From Diadophis punctatus similis (Eukaryota > Chordata > Lepidosauria > Squamata > Dipsadidae): a DNA stretch of 64,000 nucleotides. Positions within the stretch are counted from its first letter, which is position 1; each line of letters opens with the position of its first letter. The notes beneath the pieces are model-generated. The model searched no databases. It was not told where the DNA came from and was given only the letters and a program-made list of their open reading frames with translations. Both the position numbers and the translations under genes were made by a program. Of this stretch, positions 33,396 through 44,040 are shown piece by piece. The stretch lies in NCBI GenBank assembly GCA_023053685.1, contig JALIGW010000063.1, positions 186,001 to 250,000 on the forward strand. The letters are read 5' to 3'.

Positions 33396-33960
33396 AATTT
33401 GTGGGGCTGAATCAATTCCCTTCCTGTTTCTTAATAAGAATGAGAAGAAGACTTTGAAGAGTTCAAAGAATTCTCACAAGATGGAAATGCCACTGGTTTT
33501 CCTGATTCAGTCATAGAGAAACTGAGTTTCTCCTAGAAAGGAGAGAAACATAGATGTGAGAACATAGCCACTGCCTGTCCCTAAACCTCTGCCACATAAA
33601 GCTGGACCTGGAGTATTTATACTTTTTCTGATGAAAGTTCCACTCCATGTTGCTGGAGTCTGATGTTTACATCAAAGTCCATCCATGGAGAAGTGGCTTA
33701 AGAGGTCTCAAAGACAAAGATGGTGATAATTACAGTGAGAAGCAACTTCTCCTCTGGGGATTCTGAATTTCTTCAGAGCTCCATGTGGAGAGGAGCTGTG
33801 TGAGAAATGCATGTTAGTGAAAAGTCACAGAAACGCCCACGACAGAAATGGCCAGAAAGTGATGCCAGAGGAAGAAAGTTCAATACTCAGGGAATTGACT
33901 TCTGTTGTCTTTCTATGTGGTGTCATGTCTCTCAGTGTGTTCTGGGGAAGATCACTCAGA
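33396..33960 (-). promoter_or_regulatory. V2R-3 5' flank with TATA box, conserved in V2R-4
   Basis: Read on the minus strand, this flank aligns with 60690-61245 upstream of V2R-4. Shared blocks include gagaagttgcttctcactg, ttgatgtaaacatcagact and aactcagtttctct. It contains TATAAATA at 33614-33621. A ctcctttctag/gagaaactc string about 140 bp upstream of the ATG looks like a splice acceptor, so a 5'-UTR intron is possible. Confidence 0.55.
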
Positions 33961-34672
33961 GCTACAGAATTTGGTGACACTTTAGACTGAGAACATTTAA
34001 TTCCAATGCTTCCTGTCTTCTAATACCAGGAAAGCAAACAGTTACCTTGAACCAGAGGTGGGTTCCTGCCGGAGCTGCCAAGTGCACAGCTCCGGTAGGG
34101 AGTAGCCAATTGCACAATTTGCATGCAACCGCTCTGGAGCCCTCTCTGCCGGTCCACCGTGCACGTCGCCATTTTTTTCCGTGAATTTTTGGCCAATTTT
34201 GCTTCTGCGCATGCGCGGAAGCAAAATCACGCCGAAATCTCGTGAGGGGACGAATGAGAAAAATTGTAGCGAGATATTGCTTCTGCACATGCATGGAAGC
34301 AAAATTGCACCAAAATCTCACGCGCGCACATGTCCCCTCGTGAGATTTTGGCACGATTTTGCTTCCGCGCATGCGCAGAAGCAAAATTGGCCAACAATTC
34401 GCAGAAAAAAATGGCGACGCGTGCAGTGGACTGGCAGAGAGGGCTCTGGAGCAGTCGCAGGCAAATTGTGCAATCGGCCGCTCCCTACCAGAGCTGCGCA
34501 TTGGGCAGCTCCAGCAGGAACCCACCTCTGGTTCATGGTAATTGTTTGCTTTCCTGGTGTTAGAAGACAGGAAGCATTGGAATTAAGTGTTCTCAGTCTA
34601 AAGTGTCACCAAATTATGTAGCTCTGAGTGATGTTCCCCAGAACACACTGGGAGACATGACACCACATAGAA
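33911..34672. repeat. 762-bp palindrome (inverted duplication) upstream of V2R-3
   Basis: The left arm, from ttctatgtggtgtcatgtct at 33911, reappears reverse-complemented ending at 34672. The arms meet near 34291 and carry a hAT element plus 142 bp of unique V2R flank on each side. By eye the arms differ at only a few positions per hundred. Confidence 0.93.
34053..34530. mobile_element. Fold-back hAT element forming the palindrome centre
   Basis: 478 bp, ends cagaggtgggttcctg and caggaacccacctctg. The flanking 8 bp, ccttgaac and gttcatgg, are inverted rather than direct copies of each other. This shows that the element and its flank were duplicated together as an inverted repeat. Confidence 0.85.
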
Positions 34673-35063
34673 GGACCCGGTGCACAGCTCCGGTAGGGAG
34701 TGGCCGATTGTGCAATTTGTGCACGACTGCTCCAGAGCCCTCTATGCCGGTCCACCACGTGCGTTGCCATTTTTTCGTGAATTTTTGGCTGACTTTGCTT
34801 CTGCGCATGCGCAAAAGCAAAATCGCACCGAAATCTCACGACGGGATGCGTGCATGAGAGGGATTTTGGCGAGATTTTGCTTCTGCGCATGCGCGAAAGC
34901 AAAATTGCGCCAAAATCTCACACACATGCGCATCCCCTTGCGAGATTTCAGTGCGATTTTGCTTCTGCGCATGCGCAGAAGCAAAATTGGCCAAAAATTG
35001 GCCCGAAGCGTGGAGGTGCGCACGCAGCGCAACGACACCAGTAAGGGAGCAACCCGCCACTGC
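34673..35063. mobile_element. Partial further copy of the fold-back hAT element
   Basis: Starting gtgcacagctccggtagg, it aligns with the left arm from 34078 on. It contains four copies of a cttctgcgcatgcgc hairpin, and lacks its left terminal repeat. Confidence 0.8.
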
Positions 35064-35740
35064 CTTGAACCCTGCCTAGTCTTCAGAATGGGGCCTATGA
35101 TTTAATTTTGTATTAGATTTCATATATCAATCCTAAATTGGGCTGATTTTAAAATTGGTTGTGCCTGAAGAGAAATTTATTTCTAATTTGTTCTAGAAAT
35201 ATTAATTTTTGAATGAGAGCTGACTAAGAGACAGGGATTTTGCCACCTGTGGTTTATACCATTTGGTAATAGGGAGAAAGTTATACAGTGGATAGAAGCT
35301 CTTATTTTATTTCCTTGAAACTCTCTTTATTGTTCTTCCACATTTATGTAAGATGTTGAGATCCTCTCTATTTTCTAGTATCTTAGTTTATTAAGTAAAC
35401 TCTCTGCTGTGAGGTCTGAAGCTGTGATGGCTTCAGTGTCCCTAGTAGGGTGAATGATTGTAGGATATTAAAAAAATTCAAAAATGAAATAGTATATAGA
35501 AATTTATATAAATGTAGAAGATTAAATTCTGCTTGGGCAGGGGGTTGGACTGGATGACCTGCAGGGTCCCTTCTAGCTCTGTTACTCTGTTGAACTTGTT
35601 AAACATTATTTTGCTTTAAGATAGTTGGAGAAAATACATGCTGAACAAATATGTAACATGGTGGTGCTAGAAACAGATATTCTTTTGTTTGAGTACTGTT
35701 AGAAAGAGGCCCAGCTAAAGGGACATTCCTTAATGCCAAG
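35064..35740. other. Intergenic, with a short CR1 tail
   Basis: AT-rich DNA. The text gggggttggactggatgacc at about 35540 is a CR1-type 3' end on the plus strand. Nothing else recognised. Confidence 0.5.
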
Positions 35741-36260
35741 GCAATGGAGATAAGGAAGAGTATCAGAGTTTACATTTCATCAAGGCTGTTTAACACGAAC
35801 AGCACCTTCTGGGACTCAGGAATATTCATTCCACACTGTTCCAACTCCACAAACAAAGTTTGCATTTGCAATAAATGTCTTTCCACAGATTCACCTGGTT
35901 GCAGACAGGCTCTATATAAATTCCTTGATCATTGCACAATATTGCATGCTGACACACTCACATGCACAGTTCTTAATTTCAGCCAGACCTCATTTGCAGT
36001 CTTTAAATCAGCTACATTGATAAACTGTTCATCTTCTAAACTTAAGATGATATAAGCCATTGCTTTGTCAAGTTTTCTTTGCTCTGCAGCTGCTAAAACT
36101 CCCTGTGGTTGATTAATTCCCAAATCCTACAGCTCCTTAGCCTTCAGGAAACATTCTATCTTTTCAGCCCAAATAATATAGTTCTTCTGCCCCAAACGAG
36201 GCACAGAGCATTCCTTAAATTCAACAGCAGCCATCCTGCAATCTCTGCCTTGTTTCTCTT
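35740..36260 (-). pseudogene. Ty1/copia gag relic
   Basis: Read on the minus strand from about 36253: MAAVEFKECSVPRLGQKNY, IIWAEKIECFLKAKEL, a stop, then AAEQRKLDKAMAYIILSL, DEQFINVADLKTANEVWLKL. Further pieces, broken by a stop, end near VERHLLQMQTLFVELEQCG. This is the UBN2/DUF4219-type gag of Ty1/copia elements, which forms the virus-like particle. Two in-frame stops show it is dead. Protease, integrase and RT are absent. It sits just downstream (minus strand) of an LTR-like block and a possible primer site. Confidence 0.75.
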
Positions 36261-36339
36261 TCTAAACACAGGCAGTCTCTTCAGCTTAATTTACAATGCA
36301 GTCTTTCTGTGTGCTGTGGGCCCATAACCTATCTGAATT

Positions 36340-36716
36340 TGTTGCATAAAAATCAAAACCAGAAGCACACACAGATTACTGATTCAGCTGGATTCATTAA
36401 CTTCTTTATAAACATAGTAATATATATATATGTATGTATGTGTGTATATATATATAATACCACAATTAGACTATTTCTTCAAGTAAACACAAGCAGGAGT
36501 TAGTTTCATTTCAGCAGAGCAGCCAAGCAGTACAGAGAGTAGAGAGCAGAGTGGAGAGTGCAGACTGAGCCACGCCCAGCCTTGAGCTTAAGTTTTCAGT
36601 TTCGATTCTCTGTACAGACTCAGAAGTGGTTAGCACCTATTGGCTGACTCAGTTGCTATGCCTGTTCATTGGCTAACCTTGTTAACATGGCTCTCCCAGT
36701 CATGAATATTCTAACA
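36340..36716 (-). mobile_element. Ty1/copia LTR (minus strand)
   Basis: Read on the minus strand the block starts tgttagaatattcatgac and ends tttatgcaaca. It is followed by ggttatgggcccaca, a plausible primer-binding site in front of the gag relic. A second LTR is not seen, so the element is truncated. Confidence 0.6.
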
Positions 36717-36851
36717 AAGAGTTATGCTTGCAAAATATTTTATGGGCAATAATGGGAAGATATTGAAGAACATATCAGAGATGCTGTTGTCTCTAAGGCA
36801 TTACGGATTAGCTGTGATCGGTGACTGTATCCAATGTAGGAGGGACATGGG

Positions 36852-37709
36852 TAAGGTGACCAGATGTCCCGCTTTTGGCGGGACAGACACGCTTTTCAAG
36901 CGTGTGTCCCGCGTCCCGCATTCTTTCCAAAAAGTCACGCTTTTTTGGAAAGAATGCCGAAACAGCGGGACGTCTGGTCACCTTACGAGTCTTGGCTCTC
37001 CTGCTCCCCCTCCGCCAGTGCTGGGCTGCTGGAGCGCTCACGAACACACACACACAAGCGCGCATGCAGCCTCTCCAGAGAACGAAGCGAGTAGTCCGGA
37101 TCCGGAAGCCGCGCCTGGAGAGGGAGGTCCTGGGGTTGCTGCAGCCCCGACGGAGGTAGCGTGGCCGGCTGGTGCGTCCAGGGCGGAGCCGTACGATTCC
37201 CTCCTTCCTTCTCTTGCTCGCTCATTCTTCATCCGGCCGCGCCGCCTCTTTCGTCTCCGGCCAAGAAAACGAGGGAGAGGATGTGGGCGCGGCTGAGGTG
37301 GCCCCAGCAATCGGGCATCCTAGAACCCTGGAGCGCTTGGTTGTTCCGCTGATGTGCTCCAAGGGCCAGGGGGCCACGCCAGGCCCAGCTCGAAACCACC
37401 GCAAGTGAGGAACGAGGAAAGCACAGGAGAACCGGAAACCTCCCGGACCATGAGACTCCGCATCTAGCCAGCCAGCCAGCCAGCCAGCCAGCCCAAGCCA
37501 CTGCAGGCTCCCGAAGGGAGGCGGGAGGCGAGGAAAGGCCTCCCGCCTCCCCCCCACCCACCTGGACGCCGACATTAGCGTTCTTTTGCCCTCTGCACAT
37601 GTGCAGCGTTCTGCGCATGCGCAGAGGGCAAAACCTCAAATGGCGGCGTCCAGGCGGCCCCGCCCCCCGTCAATTGTCCCGCTTAAAAAAAATATATCTG
37701 GTCACTTTA
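36852..37709. mobile_element. GC-rich hAT element (GTGACCAGAT family)
   Basis: 858 bp with ends taaggtgaccagat and atctggtcacttta and a perfect 8-bp duplication, gacatggg, at 36844-36851 and 37710-37717. The first 134 bp is itself a fold-back (a second inverted end lies at about 36966-36985). The GC-rich interior has no convincing transposase. Confidence 0.92.
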
Positions 37710-37717
37710 GACATGGG

Positions 37718-38502
37718 GGGCGTTGAGCCAGTGAACTATAAAATGTAATGTTTTCAAAATTTTGAGGTGGAAAGTTTCATTTCAGTACCTAATTTTTTTC
37801 TGGAGGATGGAGTTGAAAGATGAACAAGTTTGTCTCTCCCAATATTTTGTGTTCTTTATTGCAGAAATTTGAGTTTTGTGGGGGAGGAAGAGGGGCCAAG
37901 GAGGAAAGGAAAGTTTTTAGGAAGCTCATCTGAAGCTGCCACCTCAGCATGCAGTGCCTGGTTTCCCAAGCCTAGCAAGAGCCAGGAGAGCTTTGCAGTC
38001 TCCCAACAGCCTGATGATCAGGGTGGAAGGCTCCAAAATTTCTACAAGGACTTGTCAGAGTATTGAAAATGGTGGCCCCTTCCAGGAGGCAATGGGGATC
38101 AGGCCCAAGCAAGGAAAGATCCCACTGGGGCAAGATTGAAGGATGAAAGGTCACCAAACCACATCTGGAAAGCTGCAGGGCCTCCAACACTTCTGTACCA
38201 TAAAGAGGGCTTGGTGTGGGCAGAAGGAGAAGTTTGCACCACCCAAAGAAAGAGCTCAAATTTGGGGAAAGGAGATGGCAAAGGGGGCTCTCTTGGTGGT
38301 GGTGGGCAGGCAGAAACATGGCTGCATTTGCCTTCTACTCTTATTATACCCTGGTTAAAACTGTTTGATGTAAAGGAAGACAGCCCTGGTTTTTTATTGG
38401 GAGGGTAGTCCAAAGTCTAAAATCATCCAGTGACACTTTTTGCCTAAAGCCAAGTTCTCCACCAGGAAAGATTTCCATTTAGGGCCTTGCAGGTCAGTGT
38501 GA
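37718..38502. other. Intergenic, unassigned
   Basis: No motif I can name. Open frames here are short and do not resemble known families. Confidence 0.4.
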
Positions 38503-38503
38503 G

Positions 38504-38643
38504 AAAGGGCGTTGTTACTTACCTGAACGCCCATTCTCGTAGGGTGGCGCTAGCCTCCAAGATTGGGAAGACACATTCCATCAGCCAATCAGGACTGAGT
38601 CTGACTTCATATAAAAGCTGTCCTCTTATCACACTCCCCCTCT
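38504..38643 (+). repeat. DIRS left terminal inverted repeat
   Basis: From gtagggtggcgctagcctcc onward it matches the reverse complement of 56444-56552 (attgggaagacacattcc, ctgacttcatataaaagc, cttatcacactccccctct). It carries an extra terminal extension of about 35 bp (aaagggcgttgttacttacc...) absent from the right end. Confidence 0.93.
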
Positions 38644-38739
38644 GGAGACGAAGGACTAGGTCAGACCCATAGTGTACTCCCCAGTGAATTCTACCACAAC
38701 TAAAGGTGCCCCCTCCTTGACGAACTCCAACTAAGAACA

Positions 38740-41700
38740 TTATTGTTATCCTGAGAACCCCCTTTTTGCCTTTCCTCTCTGCACAGCACTTTAATTACCT
38801 CGACCCCGGGGGAGAGTATCTGTGAGCATGTGTATGGATGAATGGGATGAATAAATGTTTGGTGGCTGATATATGTATACATGAGTGAGCTGGGTGGTTG
38901 GACCCGGCCCCCCTCTGCTGAGTGTGGAAACAGAAGCGGAGGGGGGTTCTGGCCCACCCCCAGGCTCAGTATGAATGGTATGTATGGTCTGCCGGGAGAA
39001 GGGGAGACCAGTGGGGGGGGAGGGGGATCTCTGGGGAGACGGGGAGTGAGAACATCTCGGTCATAATGGGGAGAGGCAGGTATGCCGGGAGCAGAGGGGT
39101 AGGCCGCTCTCGGGGAACAAGGATTCGCTGTTTGCAAGCGATTCCTTGTTCTGGCCCCTCTTTGGTTCCATTCAGCTCAACCCGAGTGCCTGGTAACCAG
39201 GGATGTCAGGACCCTGGGCTCAAGCTGCTGCTGTTAAACGCCAGGTCGATCATCAACAAGGCCCCCCTCATACGGGATTTAATCCTAGAAGAGGGGGCGG
39301 ACCTGGTATGTATAACCGAGACCTGGCTGGGCCAGGAAGGGGGGGTGCCCCTTTCAGAAATATGCCCGGACGGGTTCTCGGTTCAGCATCAGCCGCGACC
39401 CCAGGGAAGGGGTGGAGGAGTGGCTATTATAGCTCGCCAAAATCTGTGCCCTCGAAGGAGCCCTGCCCCGGAGATTGTTGGGTGTGAGACACTCCTTCTG
39501 AAGTTGGACTTAGGGGTTCAGGTGGGCCTTTTGTTAACGTACCTGCCTCCTAGCTGCGTTACAAAGGCCCTGCCTGTTCTGCTCGAGGCGGTTGCAGGGC
39601 TGGCGGTTGAGTTCCCCAGGTTGATGGTGCTGGGGGACTTCAATCTGCCATCGTCCGGCGAAGCCTCAGGGGCAGTCCAGGAGTTCATGGCTTCCATGAC
39701 AACCATGGACCTGACCCAAGTAGTTCAGGGTCCGACTCATGAGGGGGGTCACATGCTTGACCTTGTGTTTCTCTCGGGGCAGTGGAGAGATGATCTGGGG
39801 CTAAGGGGTTTAGTCACAGTACCCTTGTCGTGGTCAGATCATTTCCTTCTGAGGTTGGATTTTATGGCACCACGCCTCCACCGCAAGGAGGCGGGACCGA
39901 TTAAGTGGTTCCGCCCCAGGCGCCTAATGGAACCCGACGGATTCCAGAGGGAACTTGGGGAGATACCTGAATCCCTGGTACACAGTTCGTCCGAATCCCT
40001 GGTTGCCGCCTGGAATCAGGCGGCGGCGGGGGCTCTGGATCGGATTGCGCCTTTGCGGCCTCTCCGTGGAAGTGGATCCAGGAGGGCTCCTTGGTTCACC
40101 GAGGAACTCCGGGAGATGAAGCGCCACAAGAGACGCCTAGAGCGACGATGGAGATCTAGTAAAGCTGAGTCTGACCGGACACTTTTAAGAACTTTCATTA
40201 AGTCTTACTTAGTGGCGATAAGGGCGGCAAAACGTTTGCATTTTTCCGCTCTTATTGCGTCCGCTGACTCCCGCCCAGCCGCCCTGTTTAGGGTGACCCG
40301 CACCCTCCTGGCTAAGGAGGAAGGCGGAGACCCCTTGCAGGGCAGAGCTGAGGAATTTTCTCGGTTTCTGGCGGATAAAGTCATTCAGATTCGGACAGAC
40401 CTGGACTCCGATTGGGCAGTACAGGCCGAGATGACTGGGGCAGGTCTTAGTCCGGTTATATGGGACAGGTTTGAACCGGTGACTCCTGAGGATGTGGACA
40501 AGGCCATAGGAGCTATGAGTTCCGCCACTTGTTTATTGGACCCGTGTCCCTCCTGGTTGGTTTTGGCCACCAGGGAGGTTTCACGCGGCTGGCTCCAGGC
40601 GTTGGTCAACGCTTCTTTGAGAGAGGGGCCATCCCGCAGCCCTTAAAAGCTGCGGTGGTGAGACCCCTCCTCAAGAAGCCTTCCCTGGACCCAGCGGATT
40701 TAAAGAACTTCCGTCCAGTCTCCAACCTTCCCTTCGCGGGGAAGGTTGTTGAGAAAGTGGTGGCACTCCAGCTCCTACGACTGTTGGATGACACTGATTG
40801 TCTGGATCCCTTTCAATCTGGTTTCAGGCGCAGTTACAGTACGGAAACGGCTTTGGTCACCCTGATGGATGATCTCTGGCAGGCCCGGGATAGGGGTCAT
40901 TCCTCTATCCTGGTGCTACTTGACCTCTCAGCAGCCTTCGATACCATTGACCATGGTATCCTTCTGCGTCGTCTCGGAGAGGTGGGGGTGGGCTGCACTG
41001 TTTTACAGTGGTTCTCCTCCTTCCTCTCTGACAGGACGCAGTCGGTGTTGACAGGGGGGCAGAGGTCGAGCCCTAGGCCCCTACTATGTGGGGTGCTGCA
41101 GGGCTCGGTCCTCTCGCCCATCCTGTTTAATATCTACATGAAGCTGCTGGGTGAGATCATCCGACGACACGCGGTGAGGTATCAGCAATATGCTGATGAT
41201 ACCCAGTTGTACATCTCCACCCCGTCTTAGTTCGGGGAAGCCGTAGACATAATGGGCCACTGCCTGGCCGATGTTAGGGTCTGGATGGGGAAAAACCGGC
41301 TAAAGCTTAACCCACACAAGACTGAGTGGCTGTGGATACTACCTCCTAAGGACTCGACCAATTGTCCCTCCTTGGTTCTCGGGGGGGAGAAATTAGCCCC
41401 CTCGGAACGGGTCCGCAATTTGGGTGTCCTCCTAGACCCAGAGCTAAAATTGGAACAACATCTTTCAGCTGTGGCTAGGGGGACCTTTGCACAAGTACGT
41501 CTTGTGCACCAATTGCGGCCCTACTTGGAGAAGGAGGCACTTCTTACAGTCACTCATGCCCTTATCACCTCACGGCTGGATTACTGCAATGCGCTCTACA
41601 TGGGGCTACCCTTGAAGAGTGTCCGGCGACTACAATTGGTGCAAAATGCAGCTGCGCGAGCTGTGGTGGGTGTACCTAGATGCACCCACGTAACACCTAT

Positions 41701-42215
41701 CCTCCGCCAGCTGCATTGGTTGCCCATTAGTCTCCGGATCCAATTTAAGGTGTTGGTCGTTACCTTTAAAGCCCTACATGGCTCAGGGCCAGGTTATCTT
41801 CGGGACCGCATCCTGCCGCATACCTCCCTACGACCGGTTAGAGCCCACAGAGTCGGCCTCCTCCAGGTCCCGTCGACCAAACAATGTCGGCTGGCGGGAC
41901 CAAGGGGGAGGGCCTTCTCTGTGGGAGCTCCCTCCCTGTGGAACCAACTCCCTCCAGAGATCAGGACCATCTCCACCCTGCTGGCCTTCCAGAAAGCGAT
42001 AAAAACCTGGCTCTTCCGGCAGGCGGGGTAAATGAGATACTCTTTTAACTTTTGTAATTTCTGTATTTTTAATTATTGCACTTGTATGGTTTTTATATTT
42101 TAATGATAGCTTTTATTTTGTAATGGATCGAATATGTTGTGAGCCGCCCTGAGTCCCTAGGGATTGGGCGGCATAGAAATCCAGCAAAATAAAAATAAAA
42201 ATAAATAAATAAACA
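38740..42215 (+). mobile_element. L2-clade LINE copy B, nearly full length, inside DIRS
   Basis: Starts somewhere between 38644 and 38920 and ends in an (AAATA)n tail at 42188-42215. It has an apurinic endonuclease (LLLNARSIINKAPLIRDL, CITETWLGQEGG, LMVLGDFNLPSSGE, SWSDHFLLRLDF) and RT (LLDLSAAFDTIDH, GVLQGSVLSPILFNIYM, QQYADDTQLYI). A one-base deletion near 40630 (REGAIPQ region) shifts the frame, and a TAG at 41228-41230 interrupts it after ISTPS. It lies between the DIRS internal complementary region and the DIRS left repeat, on the opposite strand to DIRS. Confidence 0.9.
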
Positions 42216-42233
42216 CAAAACATCAGGGAGGGA

Positions 42234-42326
42234 CTTGGAGGCTAGCGCCACCCTACGACAATGGGCGTTCAGGTAAGTAACAACGCCCTTTCTTCATAGT
42301 GGGTGGCGCTAGCCTCCAAGATTGGG
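42234..42326. repeat. DIRS internal complementary region
   Basis: The first half is the reverse complement of the left end including its extension (gggcgttcaggtaagtaac), and the second half the reverse complement of the right end (catagtgggtggcgctagcc). The join inside it is the junction a circular DIRS molecule would have. Confidence 0.92.
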
Positions 42327-42348
42327 ACATGCCCAAGCAGTAACGTCC

Positions 42349-43525
42349 CTAGGGAGGGTCCCGTGACACTAGGTCATTGTCCTCCGGCTGGAGAGCCGAC
42401 TGAAGAACACGCCGGCCAAAGTCCGCATCCGCCGAGGCGAAAGCGTCCACCTTGTAGTGTCTGATAAATGGCAATGGAGAGGACCAGGTTGCCGCGCGAC
42501 ACACCTCTTCGATAGAGGCGCGCGTGGTCCAAGCAGCCATGGTGGCTGCACTGCGCGTGGAGTGGGCCGTCAGATGAGGTGGTCGAGGAAGATGTTGACT
42601 GGCGTAAGCCTCTGCGATCACGGCGCAAATCCACCTGCCAATTAGCACCGACGAAGCTTTCTGGCCCTTTGAGACCTGGTGAAATCCAACGAAAAGTGTC
42701 TCAGAGAGACGGAAGGAAGCCGTGCACTGGACATAGATCTCGAGTGCCCGTCGAACGTCCAGTGCGTGCTCTGGCTGCTGAGGAACCGCAGCCGGATCGG
42801 CACCGAAGGAAGGGAGCACCAATTCCTGTGCCCGGTGGAAGTAGGTATTCACCTTCGGACAGAAAGTGGGGTCAAGTCGAAGAACGACCCTGTCGGGATA
42901 AAACACGCAGAGATCTGCTCTGACAGAGAGAGCTGCTAGTTCGGAAATGCGGCGTGCGGAAGTAATTGCTACCAAGAAAGCAACTTTATGTGTCAGCAGT
43001 TGTAGCGATGCTGTTTGCAACGGCTCATATGGGTCTCTGGTGAGAGACAGAAGCACCGTCTCTAAGTCCCATGTTGGATATCTATGGACGACAGGGGGGC
43101 TGAGCTGAGAAGCCGCCCGGAGGAAGCGCTGGACCAACGGATGCGTCGACAGGGACACAGATGATTGACACGTTAGGACAGTAGAGAGAGCCGCCACCTG
43201 CCGCCGTAAGGTGTTGGGTGCCAGTGCCTTGTCGAGGCCCTCCTGCAGGAACTGCAGAATGTTAATGATCGACAGGTCCACCGGACAGAGCGATTTCGTG
43301 GCGCACCAGGTGCAGAAGGCCCGCCACGTGGCATTGTAGATCCGGACCGTAGAATCTCTCCGGGAGGAGAGGAGGGTGCGGAGGATGGTGTCAGGAATCC
43401 CCTGCCGACTCAGGGTGTGCCGCTCAATCGCCAGGCGGTCAGCTGAAACCAGTGTGGGTCCGGGTGCCGCACTGACCCCTGGGAGAGCGACGACTCTGTC
43501 GACGGGATCCTCCAGTGGGGCTTGA
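42349..43525 (-). CDS. DIRS tyrosine recombinase
   Basis: The open frame extends to 43980, but its first part overlaps the RNase H end in another frame; recombinase-like residues begin near IERHTLSRQGIPDTIL. The SAM-like N-terminal part includes YNATWRAFCTWC and LQFLQEGLDKALAPNTLRR. The catalytic part has SARRISELAALSV (first Arg), AHSTRSAATMAAW (His-x-x-Arg) and FIRHYKVDAF (nucleophile Tyr). All four R-H-R-Y residues are present and the frame is open to TGA at 42349. It would integrate a circular DNA copy without a target duplication. The start is uncertain, because DIRS recombinases often overlap the RT frame. It is the best-preserved gene of the element. Confidence 0.88.
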
Positions 43526-44040
43526 CCGACAGAGCTTTGAGGTCCGCGAACCATGCCCTCCGAGGCCAGTGGGGGGCGAGGAGGATCACTTCCGCTTCCT
43601 CGGTCAAGATCTTGCGTATGACGCGAGGGATGAGGGCCAGGGGGGAAAGGCGTAATGTAGGCCCTTCGGCCAAGGGCAACGCAGCGCATCCATCCCCTCT
43701 GCCCCATACGACTGGTACCTGGTAAAATATCGGGGGAGCTTGGCGTTCTGCGGAGTCGCAAACAGGTCGATGGTCGGACGGCCGAAGCGCTCCACAAGCT
43801 CCTGAAAGATGTCCGGGTGGAGGCTCCACTCCGCTGAGTCCACCTCGTGCCGGCTGAGCCAATCCGCCGTACGGTTGGAAACCCCCGATATGTGTTCCGC
43901 TCGGAGAGAAAGTAGGTGCCTCTCTGCCCAGAGGCCCAGCGCTGTGGCCTCCTCCAGGAGACGGCGGGACACCATGCCACCTTGCCGATTGACGTGGGCC
44001 TTGGTGGTTATGTTGTCCGTGAGCAGGAGGACATGCTTGC
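43410..44040 (-). pseudogene. DIRS RNase H C-terminal half and RT-RH end
   Basis: Reads LLLTDNITTKAHVNRQGG directly from the retroviral target duplication, then ISGVSNRTADWLSRHEVD, GRPTIDLFATPQNAKLPRY. It continues after a frameshift near 43650 into LIPRVIRKILTEEAEVILL, APHWPRRAWFADLKAL. Asp in LLLTDN and ADWLSR are RNase H catalytic positions. The end overlaps the recombinase frame, as is normal in DIRS. Confidence 0.82.

Noticed and set aside
34042..35105. Many frames of about 60-190 codons in both strands
   Set aside because: They repeat the same CACAEAK/MRRSK peptides from the hAT hairpins, so they are transposon DNA and not genes.
38922..40646. A 574-codon open frame as a possible host nuclease gene
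   Set aside because: The motifs are those of an L2 apurinic endonuclease, and the frame runs into RT after a one-base deletion.
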